Shown: one piece after another, positions 56,460 through 64,000 of the stretch
How the letters are laid out: each line of letters starts with the position of its first letter
Numbering within the stretch: position 1 is the first letter of the stretch
Assembly: GCF_963677565.1 (NCBI RefSeq)
Contig: NZ_OY781981.1
Span: forward strand, 3,960,001-4,024,000
Length of the DNA stretch: 64,000 bases
Origin: an uncultured Draconibacterium sp.
Lineage (GTDB): Bacteria; Bacteroidota; Bacteroidia; Bacteroidales; Prolixibacteraceae
Direction: 5' to 3'
Program-made: the position numbers and the translations under genes
Notes under the pieces: generated by a model
Seen by the model: the letters and a program-made list of their open reading frames with translations, nothing else
The model's database searches: none
Told to the model about the DNA's origin: nothing

Positions 56460-59400
56460 TTATCTGTTACGGTAAATAAGTTTTCCAATCCGGACATCGC
56501 CATCGATATCCAGTTTGTAGAGATACATTCCTGAAATTTCTGAATCAGGTCTGAATTCTACGCGTTGCAATTCACCTGCTTCAACCGGTTGATCAAGTAA
56601 TCTGACAACTCGTTGTCCAAGCATATTATGAATTTCCAGTACGGCATGACCAGTAACTGCAGGAACAAATTCAAAGTTCACGACTTCATCAAATGGATTC
56701 GGGAATACTTTAAATTCGCCATCCTCAATTACAGGTTCAACACCGAGAATTATATCTGCAGATTTTTTCTTCGGACCATTTGGAATTGCATGTTGTTTAT
56801 ACAATTGACCATCCATCTCTGGTATAGCTTCTGCTTCCATCAGCATACCACTACCAGTAAGAACGCCTCCGCTACCTACTTCCACATCATCGAAACATAC
56901 ACAAGTAAGTTCGCAAGCCACTCCGTGAGCAATGATCCAGAAATCGTCCTCAACAACATTTGTAATGACAACATGAGCACTAGTGTAACTACCTTCGCCT
57001 TCTACAACAACTGTATACTGACCTGGTGCAACTGTTTGTTTTGGTTTTTTACCCTTACTCATTACAGGATATTTGTCGTAACCAACATAAACATGCACTT
57101 CTTCCAGGTAATTACCCGGTAGCATAATGTAATCAACATATACGCTGTCATTACTCCATTTAACCTCTACAGTGCCAACAGGTTCTCTTCCTGTTATATC
57201 GCAATGAGCAGCACCCGCATACAAATCTAGTTCATAGGTTATATTCTTTTCTGTGATGTTATTCGTCCAGCCCCATCTTTTAAATATACCGTCACTACAG
57301 AAGTCGATTAATACATTCTCATCACCATCAACCATTCGGCCAAATACGGTTTCGCACTTACCCGTTTGTTCCTGCCACTTTTTAACGTAAACTGTAGTAT
57401 CGGTCGTGTTTCCACAATCATCAGAAATTTTAAAAGTATAACCATATATTGCAGGGCAATCACCTTCGACCCAAATAGGAGTAGCAGATGTACTATCCGA
57501 ACCACCACAATTATCTGTCCAGTAAGCCCATAATTCAGGTTCAGGATCCATATTACAAATAGAATCAATAAATGGAATTGAGTCTACAATAGGTGCTTCA
57601 TGATCTCCTTTCCACATAAAGTCGGCACTCACTTCTATCTCATCCAGACATAAGTCGTTTACCGTCCATGTAACAGTTACTGTATCTCCCATGCAGTAAT
57701 CGTTTAATACTGCTTCGGCACTGTCGCTGGCTAATACTGGGGCACATCCGCCACCAAGACTCAGATTGGTTTCCTGCTCAGTTACCCAAGCGCCAAAGGC
57801 GGCCTCTACTTCTGCCTGGCTCTCGAATGAGCAGTCGGCAAACATGGTATCTTGTGGAGCTTGTGCAACACTAATTGCCGGTACTGCCTGCAACATAAAG
57901 TCCGCACTGGCAGGTATCGGATCAATACATTTGTCTGTAATCATCCAGTTTACAGTTACCGTATCTCCCAAACAGAAATTATTCAGATCTACCTGGTCTG
58001 CATCACTGCTAACCATTGGGTTACATCCGCCACTAAGACCCAAATTGGCCTCCTGATTGGCTACCCAATTGGCAAACGCTGTCTCAACTGATGACTGATC
58101 ATCATAATCACAGGCCATTGCCATGGTATCTTGTGGAGCTTGTGCAATACTAATTGCCGGTACTGCCTGCAACATAAAGTCCGCACTGGCAGGTATCGGA
58201 TCAATACATTTGTCTGTAATCATCCAGTTTACAGTTACCGTATCTCCCAAACAGAAATTATTCAGATCTACCTGGTCTGCATCACTGCTAACCATTGGGT
58301 TACATCCGCCACTAAGACCCAAATTGGCCTCCTGATTGGCTACCCAATTGGCAAACGCTGTCTCAACTGATGACTGATCATCATAATCACAGGCCATTGC
58401 CATGGTATCTTGTGGAGCTTGTGCAATACTAATTGCCGGTACTGCCTGCAACATAAAGTCCGCACTGGCAGGTATCGGATCAATACATTTGTCTGTAATC
58501 ATCCAGTTTACAGTTACCGTATCTCCCAAACAGAAATTATTCAGATCTACCTGGTCTGCATCACTGCTAACCATTGGGTTACATCCGCCACTAAGACCCA
58601 AATTGGCCTCCTGATTGGCTACCCAGTTGGCAAACGCTGTCTCAACTGATGACTGATCATCATAATCACAGGCCATTGCCATGGTATCTTGTGGAGCTTG
58701 TGCAATACTAATTGCAGGTACTGCCTGCAACATAAAGTCCGCACTGGCAGGTATCGGATCAATACATTTGTCTGTAATCATCCAGTTTACAGTTACCGTA
58801 TCTCCCAAACAGAAATTATTCAGATCTACCTGGTCTGCATCACTGCTAACCATTGGGTTACATCCGCCACTAAGACCCAAATTGGCCTCCTGATTGGCTA
58901 CCCAGTTGGCAAACGCTGTCTCAACTGATGACTGATCATCATAATCACAGGCCATTGCCATGGTATCTTGTGGAGCTTGTGCAATACTAATTGCCGGTAC
59001 TGCCTGCAACATAAAGTCGGCACTGGCAGGTATCGGATCAATACATTTGTCTGTAATCATCCAGTTTACAGTTACCGTATCTCCCAAACAGAAATTATTC
59101 AGATCTACCTGGTCTGCATCACTGTTAACCAGTGGGTTACATCCGCCACTAAGACCCAAATTGGCCTCCTGATTGGCTACCCAGTTGGCAAACGCTGTCT
59201 CAACTGATGACTGATCATCATAATCACAGGCCATTGCCATGGTATCTTGTGGAGCTTGTGCAATACTAATTGCAGGTACTGCCTGCAACATAAAGTCGGC
59301 ACTGGCAGGTATCGGATCAATACATTTGTCTGTAATCATCCAGTTTACAGTTACCGTATCTCCCAAACAGAAATTATTCAGATCTACCTGGTCTGCATCA

Positions 59401-61256
59401 CTGCTAACCATTGGGTTACATCCGCCACTAAGACCCAAATTGGCCTCCTGATTGGCTACCCAGTTGGCAAACGCTGTCTCAACTGATGACTGATCATCAT
59501 AATCACAGGCCATTGCCATGGTATCTTGTGGAGCTTGTGCAATACTAATTGCAGGTGGCGCAGGCAACCTAAATGTAGCCGAACAAGTATTTGGATTTGC
59601 ACATTCATCATGCAAGGTCCAGGTTATGGTTACAGTATCTCCACACGCATCAGGATACGTTACACTATCCCAATTAGTAGTAAGTAAAGAGTCAGTTCCA
59701 GTTACTGCGCCCCTTGCCATCCATTCATCAAATGCTGTTTCAATTTCAGTAGATGCCAAACAAGTTGCAACTGTTGTATCATTTGGACAAATCAGAATCA
59801 CCTCTCTTCCATCAACAACTACTTCATTGCATTGGGTATCGTTATTATCGTCACCCAAATCTACCACTGTACAAATATATCTTCCGGCTACTAGTCCGGT
59901 TAGTGGATTGTCATTTTCATGACCTGCAGGCACTACTCCGCCTTCTACAGCTGTCCATGTATAAGAATAAGGCCCAATCCCTGTTCCAGGCGTAACCGTA
60001 GCGGTAGCTGTACCATCGGCCGAGCCAAAACAAGAAGCCGGTGTTGTGGCAACACTGCAGGCTGCTGCCGGGTTGCGCACATCAATTGTCGCTTCACAAT
60101 CAACATCAATTCCACTTGTATTGCTAAGTGTTACGATTACTGTGTAGGTGCCATTGCCAGTGGTAATTACTTCAGCAGTTGAACCATCGGTTGCACCAAC
60201 AAATGTTGCACCCGCTGTATTTGTCCCAAACGACCACGAATAAGAAGTTGCATTTGACTCTTCCGGTATAGCAAAATATTGGTGGCTACCTACAAGAACA
60301 GGGTCAACTGCACAAGGTGCAGGATCATAATTTGAATCGGCACAAATACCACCTTCAGGACATGAAGGTGGGTTAATAACAGCAGTTGCAGATAATTGTA
60401 CTTCTTTATTACCACATCCTGAAAGGCCAATACAATCATGGATAAACATGTGGTAAGGACTTCCATTAATGTTCTCAGCTGAATTGCCTTCTCCCCATAG
60501 TTCAGGACAAGCAATATCGCCACCCCAAGCCAATACGACTATTGACTGACCTGGATCAACCATGAAATCAACTTTCAAATATTCAGATTCTGTATCTCCT
60601 GTATGATCACCTTCAATAAGTTCTACACCGACGATTGTACCGTTAAATATATCAATCTCACCATATCCATCGTCATTTGATTGCAGCCAACCAGCATCGC
60701 TTAAGTCAACAAGATCTAATGGATTTCCACTTGTATTACCAATTGGTGCATAATATCCTGATGGTGTAAGAACGTTATTTGTTGTCGGTGCCGGTAATGC
60801 AGCAGAATTTTGAGAAACTGTCATATTTTCCAAAGCAGTACCAACCAAAATCATACTAACTACATCTTCTATATCCTGGGGGATATGCAAAGGAGGATGG
60901 TTGTGACCTCGGTCATATGACGTAAGAAAATCAATAGCATGCAAAAATCCCTTGGTTATGTCATAACCAATTATAACTGTGTAAGTTGAATCAGGATCCA
61001 ATCCACTTGCCTGTAAACGATAAGGGATTGTCATACCGCAAGTGTAATGTGCTTTAGCAGCATTAACATTACCAGTAACCCAGTCAGTTCCACTTAACTC
61101 AGCTGCTGGAGCCATTAAATAATCCTTGAGTGCTCCGTTGGCAAACTGTTCAAGTTTGTCAATTGATTGTGCTCGCGCATTACTAAATGAAAACAGCAAT
61201 GCAAAACACCACGCGAATAGGAGTAGCTTTCTAAAAAGTAAGTAATTTTTTTTCAT
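56460..61256 (-). CDS. T9SS-secreted protein with six near-identical 93-residue repeats
   Basis: 1598 residues with signal peptide (FRKLLLFAWCFALLFSFSNARAQ). The N-terminal part (about 30-300) is a unique beta domain, followed by a PKD-like segment (ATSYSWSFGTNTAGATF) and a SprB-like segment (SCFGSADGTATATVTPGTGI). Next come eight Ig/HYR-like repeats: one divergent, six nearly identical (AISIAQAPQDTMAMACDYDD ... ASADFMLQAVP), one divergent. Each repeat has four Cys. The C-terminus is a type A sorting domain (VFPNPFDEVVNFEFVPA, HNMLGQRVVRLLDQP, SGMYLYKLDIDG). SprB-like features suggest an adhesin; function is inferred. Confidence 0.9.
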   Translation of the reverse strand: MKKNYLLFRKLLLFAWCFALLFSFSNARAQSIDKLEQFANGALKDYLMAPAAELSGTDWVTGNVNAAKAHYTCGMTIPYRLQASGLDPDSTYTVIIGYDITKGFLHAIDFLTSYDRGHNHPPLHIPQDIEDVVSMILVGTALENMTVSQNSAALPAPTTNNVLTPSGYYAPIGNTSGNPLDLVDLSDAGWLQSNDDGYGEIDIFNGTIVGVELIEGDHTGDTESEYLKVDFMVDPGQSIVVLAWGGDIACPELWGEGNSAENINGSPYHMFIHDCIGLSGCGNKEVQLSATAVINPPSCPEGGICADSNYDPAPCAVDPVLVGSHQYFAIPEESNATSYSWSFGTNTAGATFVGATDGSTAEVITTGNGTYTVIVTLSNTSGIDVDCEATIDVRNPAAACSVATTPASCFGSADGTATATVTPGTGIGPYSYTWTAVEGGVVPAGHENDNPLTGLVAGRYICTVVDLGDDNNDTQCNEVVVDGREVILICPNDTTVATCLASTEIETAFDEWMARGAVTGTDSLLTTNWDSVTYPDACGDTVTITWTLHDECANPNTCSATFRLPAPPAISIAQAPQDTMAMACDYDDQSSVETAFANWVANQEANLGLSGGCNPMVSSDADQVDLNNFCLGDTVTVNWMITDKCIDPIPASADFMLQAVPAISIAQAPQDTMAMACDYDDQSSVETAFANWVANQEANLGLSGGCNPLVNSDADQVDLNNFCLGDTVTVNWMITDKCIDPIPASADFMLQAVPAISIAQAPQDTMAMACDYDDQSSVETAFANWVANQEANLGLSGGCNPMVSSDADQVDLNNFCLGDTVTVNWMITDKCIDPIPASADFMLQAVPAISIAQAPQDTMAMACDYDDQSSVETAFANWVANQEANLGLSGGCNPMVSSDADQVDLNNFCLGDTVTVNWMITDKCIDPIPASADFMLQAVPAISIAQAPQDTMAMACDYDDQSSVETAFANWVANQEANLGLSGGCNPMVSSDADQVDLNNFCLGDTVTVNWMITDKCIDPIPASADFMLQAVPAISIAQAPQDTMAMACDYDDQSSVETAFANWVANQEANLGLSGGCNPMVSSDADQVDLNNFCLGDTVTVNWMITDKCIDPIPASADFMLQAVPAISVAQAPQDTMFADCSFESQAEVEAAFGAWVTEQETNLSLGGGCAPVLASDSAEAVLNDYCMGDTVTVTWTVNDLCLDEIEVSADFMWKGDHEAPIVDSIPFIDSICNMDPEPELWAYWTDNCGGSDSTSATPIWVEGDCPAIYGYTFKISDDCGNTTDTTVYVKKWQEQTGKCETVFGRMVDGDENVLIDFCSDGIFKRWGWTNNITEKNITYELDLYAGAAHCDITGREPVGTVEVKWSNDSVYVDYIMLPGNYLEEVHVYVGYDKYPVMSKGKKPKQTVAPGQYTVVVEGEGSYTSAHVVITNVVEDDFWIIAHGVACELTCVCFDDVEVGSGGVLTGSGMLMEAEAIPEMDGQLYKQHAIPNGPKKKSADIILGVEPVIEDGEFKVFPNPFDEVVNFEFVPAVTGHAVLEIHNMLGQRVVRLLDQPVEAGELQRVEFRPDSEISGMYLYKLDIDGDVRIGKLIYRNR
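57880..59554 (-). repeat. Six 279-bp near-identical coding repeats
   Basis: The mark ccatggtatcttgtggagc recurs at 58121, 58400, 58679, 58958, 59237 and 59516, exactly 279 bp apart. Copies differ at only a few bases, for example one copy codes NPLVN instead of NPMVS. Divergent copies flank the block on both sides. Confidence 0.95.
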
Positions 61257-61390
61257 ACTGTAATTTTGAAGAGTTAAAAAATAATCTTGAAAACCAAGTT
61301 TGTTTTAGTCTTTGTTTTACTCAATTATCTTCATCTTCAAAAAGTGAGAAGTTATTCTTCTACGCGTCCTAAGGTATTCATAATGATTAT

Positions 61391-61535
61391 ACGAAATTAC
61401 ATCTGGGGCAAGACGTAATTTCTACCCTTATTTATCATTTCATACAACTCATTCAGAATTGTTTATACAAGTTACCACAAGATAAAATGGAATTCAATCG
61501 GGAATTTTACGGAAATTGATGACGATAATTTCGTC
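61391..61535. promoter_or_regulatory. GAAATTACG-type inverted repeats between regulator and surface gene
   Basis: GAAATTAC (61393-61400) and GTAATTTC (61415-61422) form an inverted pair. AATTT-tacgg-AAATT (61503-61517) and GACGA-TAATT-TCGTC (61521-61535) follow. Related words lie upstream of the response regulator. Candidate regulator sites in front of the 1598-residue gene. Confidence 0.4.
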
Positions 61536-61551
61536 GTAAAAAAAGAAATTA

Positions 61552-62187
61552 TCAGAGGTTATTTTGATATGCAAATTCGATCATTTCAGCTGTAGATCGT
61601 ACGCTTAATTTTGTTTGAATATTTTTTTTATGCGATTCTACGGTTCGTGGACTAATGTTTAGTTTTGCACCAATTTCTTTATAAGTGTAACCTTTGCAAA
61701 AAAGTTTTAAAATGGCAAGTTCCCTGTTTGTTAAAATTCGTTTTTCTTCAATTGATACCGGAACCTTTTTCGTTCGCAAGTATTTTTTTAGCAGTTGCCA
61801 TACGCGTGGGGGGAAATGATCTCCACCATTTTTTAATGCTTTTATGGCATCAACCAGACTATTGGCCCCCGAATCGTTAAATACAAAACCGTTTACTCCA
61901 AGGCTGATATACTCTTCAAAAAAGTCGGAATAGTCGACACTTAAAACCAGTAAAATTGGCGTTCGCGAAGTTTTGCGTCTAATCTTTTTAATCGTACTTA
62001 TGCCTTCATCCAAACAGTGAATAATATCTATAATAATCACATCAGGTTTTTCCGACCTTAATTTGGCCATAAACTCGTTGATAGTCTTTGATTCGAATAC
62101 AATTTTGCATTCCCCGGTCTCTTCTATAACGGATCTTATTCCGGAACAAAAAAGAGAATAGTTCTCCAGTATAGCGATGTTGCACAT
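61552..62187 (-). CDS. NarL/FixJ-family response regulator with atypical receiver
   Basis: 211 residues. The receiver domain (1-120) keeps the phospho-acceptor position Asp54 (VIIIDII), but the acidic pair is Glu8-Asn9 (AILENYSLF) and the conserved Lys is Asn104 (GFVFNDSG). Phosphorylation chemistry may therefore be altered or absent. The C-terminal LuxR-type helix-turn-helix (LTNRELAILKLFCKGYTYKE, IGAKLNISPRTVESHKKNIQ) is intact. No histidine kinase is adjacent. It lies 295 bases upstream of the 1598-residue surface protein gene on the same strand and may control it. Confidence 0.92.
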   Translation of the reverse strand: MCNIAILENYSLFCSGIRSVIEETGECKIVFESKTINEFMAKLRSEKPDVIIIDIIHCLDEGISTIKKIRRKTSRTPILLVLSVDYSDFFEEYISLGVNGFVFNDSGANSLVDAIKALKNGGDHFPPRVWQLLKKYLRTKKVPVSIEEKRILTNRELAILKLFCKGYTYKEIGAKLNISPRTVESHKKNIQTKLSVRSTAEMIEFAYQNNL

Positions 62188-63097
62188 AATAACCCCTATT
62201 TTTTATCATTAACACCCTAAAATGGTATAATGCCAATCACACAGGGAATTCCATTAATTGTTTAATTAAGGGGAGGAGTTTGTAATTACGTGATTTATAA
62301 GTACAATATACTACTTTTTACTTAGTATGTCAATCCGTAATTTTCCGTAAAAAAAATTTCGTAATTTTCCGCAATATAATACCATTTGGTATTTTATTAA
62401 AACACGGCTGAACTCGTTATTTTAGTACTGTTCTATATTTCCTTTCATTATTTAAAAGCAATTTTATGCCTCAATGCAAAGGATATTATTATCAACCAAC
62501 ATTATCTTTTACCCACTGTCTGATTCATTATTTGAATTAAAACGATATTAAAAGTAGAAGTTCCATTAACCTGAATAATGGCTTATTGAAAATGAGCAAA
62601 TATATTACACTTCTACTGATATTTAACTATTCAGAAACTTACAGCAAGCATCCAATTTACTGATACATTTAGGCAATAAAACTTTACATAAGAATCCGAA
62701 TGTTCACAATATCAAACACTTACAGTTCTTGTCGAAACTTTTTTATTTTTTTTTCGGCGTGTTTCAATCGAGCTGAATACTTAGTAAATACTAGCTGTTT
62801 AAGCCGAAATTAACACTTAAAAAAAATTCTAAAAAGCATGCTGTTTAAAAAATCTATTGCAAGTTAATAATCAGTACCTTAGATTTACCCTCGCAAACCT
62901 TTTTAAATAGAACTGATTAAGTAGACGCTTTTGTTTCCAAAGTATTTTTAATTTTTCAAAAAGGACAAAAAGTCTAGCTATGTATGATTAAGTTGTGATG
63001 AGAATTCTATTATTAGAATTTTTGTAACGCTTTGAGAGAATTATCAATGCCAATCATTGATACAGGAGAAGTTATGGACCACTAGATTAAAACAAAA
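62188..63097. other. AT-rich regulatory region
   Basis: About 910 bases between the divergent response regulator and protease genes, with no gene seen. It contains the direct repeats at 62335-62371. No clear TAnnTTTG in a useful place for either gene. Confidence 0.5.
62335..62371. repeat. Two direct copies of CGTAATTTTCCG
   Basis: CCGTAATTTTCCG (62335-62347) and TCGTAATTTTCCG (62359-62371), 24 bp apart (about two helical turns), 150-185 bases upstream of the response regulator ATG. On the minus strand they read CGGAAAATTACG. Confidence 0.55.
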
Positions 63098-64000
63098 ATG
63101 AGAAAACCAGAGTTAGTGTTGCTAATGCTATTTATAGCATTAATTGGAAAAAGTACGTTTGCCCAAAATTCACCATTCAGCTTAGAAGCAAATGAACATC
63201 AATTGGTTACAATTGATGAGATATTTTCAGAATCAACAGAAATTGAGCCATTTAATGGACAGGGCAAAAAGATCTATGGCCTTGCGGCCAGTGCAAAAAT
63301 CGATTTTACATCAGAAGAAGGTTTAGTACGTTTGGTATTGCTTGACAACAATTTCAACGAATACCTTTTATTAGAGAGTTATCCTAATATTGACGGGAGT
63401 TCAGTTTCATTTGAAGGTCATGCAGAAGAAACTGCGTTATTAAATGGTATAACTCCATATGCCATTGAAATACAAGTAAAAGACGCTACAGTGAGGCTTA
63501 ATCATCTCTCCTATGCTACCAAAGGCGATGTAATTTCAAATTATAACAAACAGAAAAAAGAGAAACAAACTGCCCAGAATAAAGACAAAATTCAACGATT
63601 GAATAAAAACCTGAAAGCCAAAGGGCAACACTGGGTAGCTGGAGAAACTGGTGTATCCCAATTAAGTTATGCTGAGCGTAAAAAATTGTATGGTTCAAGC
63701 ACCTTTCCTTCCGGTTTTGAATTTTACGCCGGAGGAGTAATCTCTACTGAAACAAGTAGAGCCATAAACACAACAGAGAAATCTGCCACCGCAACAAGCC
63801 CATATACAGATAGTTGGGACTGGCGTGACAGACATGGAAAGAATTGGATTACACCAGTAACGAATCAGGGAGGTTGTGGTTCTTGTTGGGCTTTTGCATC
63901 AACCGGAGCAACAGAAGCAATGGTAAACCTATTTTACAACCAACAAATAAACATGGATTTATCTGAGCAAGACGTCTTATCATGCAGCAACGCAGGAGAC
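63098..64000 (+). CDS. Secreted papain-family (C1A) cysteine protease, partial
   Basis: 301 codons open to the window edge. The signal peptide MRKPELVLLMLFIALIGKSTFAQ is followed by about 200 residues without a recognised fold (a possible propeptide or beta domain, including a Lys/Gln-rich coiled stretch KQKKEKQTAQNKDKIQRLNK). The papain core then starts: DWRDRHGKNWITPVTNQGGC, GSCWAFASTGATEAM, DLSEQDVLSCSNAGD. The oxyanion Gln (TNQGGC) and catalytic Cys (GSCWAF) are intact; the catalytic His and Asn lie beyond the window. It is likely exported to the cell surface; a sorting domain may follow. Confidence 0.92.
   Translation, partial: MRKPELVLLMLFIALIGKSTFAQNSPFSLEANEHQLVTIDEIFSESTEIEPFNGQGKKIYGLAASAKIDFTSEEGLVRLVLLDNNFNEYLLLESYPNIDGSSVSFEGHAEETALLNGITPYAIEIQVKDATVRLNHLSYATKGDVISNYNKQKKEKQTAQNKDKIQRLNKNLKAKGQHWVAGETGVSQLSYAERKKLYGSSTFPSGFEFYAGGVISTETSRAINTTEKSATATSPYTDSWDWRDRHGKNWITPVTNQGGCGSCWAFASTGATEAMVNLFYNQQINMDLSEQDVLSCSNAGD

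Noticed and set aside
49239..59554. Regular repeats that could suggest CRISPR arrays
   Set aside because: Periods of 249 and 279 bp, continuous coding through repeat and spacer, and no cas genes.
57766..59607. Repeated plus-strand ORFs of 70-79 codons with the same sequence in every copy
   Set aside because: They are antisense images of the 279-bp coding repeats. The minus-strand frame is a continuous secreted protein with signal peptide and sorting domain.

Overview
The window looks like a chromosomal segment of a Bacteroidota bacterium, most likely a free-living or marine member of the Bacteroidales/Marinilabiliales type. The family and genus are inference. Three things support the phylum. 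Several secreted proteins end in type IX secretion (T9SS) sorting domains. Many genes are preceded by the Bacteroidota -7 promoter element TAnnTTTG. The gene content is typical of the group: a BlaR1-TonB fusion, GH97, a FadL-like porin and TonB C-terminal domain proteins. I saw no rRNA, tRNA, CRISPR array, insertion sequence or integrase.

Layout. 1-4.2 kb (minus strand): 2-oxoacid dehydrogenase E2-E1 (E1 cut by the window edge) and the pyrK-pyrD pair. 4.2-6.36 kb: two AT-rich gene-poor stretches around an XRE regulator, with several hairpins. 6.4-12.5 kb: a three-module outer-membrane metalloprotease, a membrane protein divergent from a membrane-anchored LuxR regulator, and a TPR protein. 12.5-16.1 kb: a BlaI/BlaR1 system beside two TonB-family genes, with four TonB C-terminal domains in 3.4 kb and shared TTTAGTTA-type inverted repeats at both promoters. 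16-20.3 kb: omega-amidase-like nitrilase, zinc alcohol dehydrogenase, secreted transglutaminase-TPR protein. 20.3-25.6 kb: an SOS-mutagenesis-like set, with dinB and a second DnaE-type polymerase on one strand and a self-cleaving S24 repressor divergent from them.

25.6-45.8 kb holds mostly single housekeeping or metabolic genes: PQQ-type propeller, GH97, Hsp20, trmD with an M14 peptidase, an AddB-like nuclease, gamma-glutamyltranspeptidase, a DUF4386-like membrane protein, a 1158-residue P-loop protein that I think is a diphosphate-dependent PEP carboxykinase, a FadL-like porin, exonuclease III, HrpB helicase and a DHFR-like reductase.

46-64 kb is a surface-protein region. It has a T9SS protein, a giant protein with 24 PKD domains broken by one frameshift near its end, a 1598-residue T9SS protein with six almost identical 93-residue repeats, an atypical NarL-type response regulator surrounded by repeated GAAATTACG-like words, and the start of a secreted papain-family protease. 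The most unusual material is the recently amplified repeat proteins, the sorting-domain-like module at the N-terminus of the PKD protein, the protease-propeller-barrel fusion and the BlaI-controlled TonB cluster.
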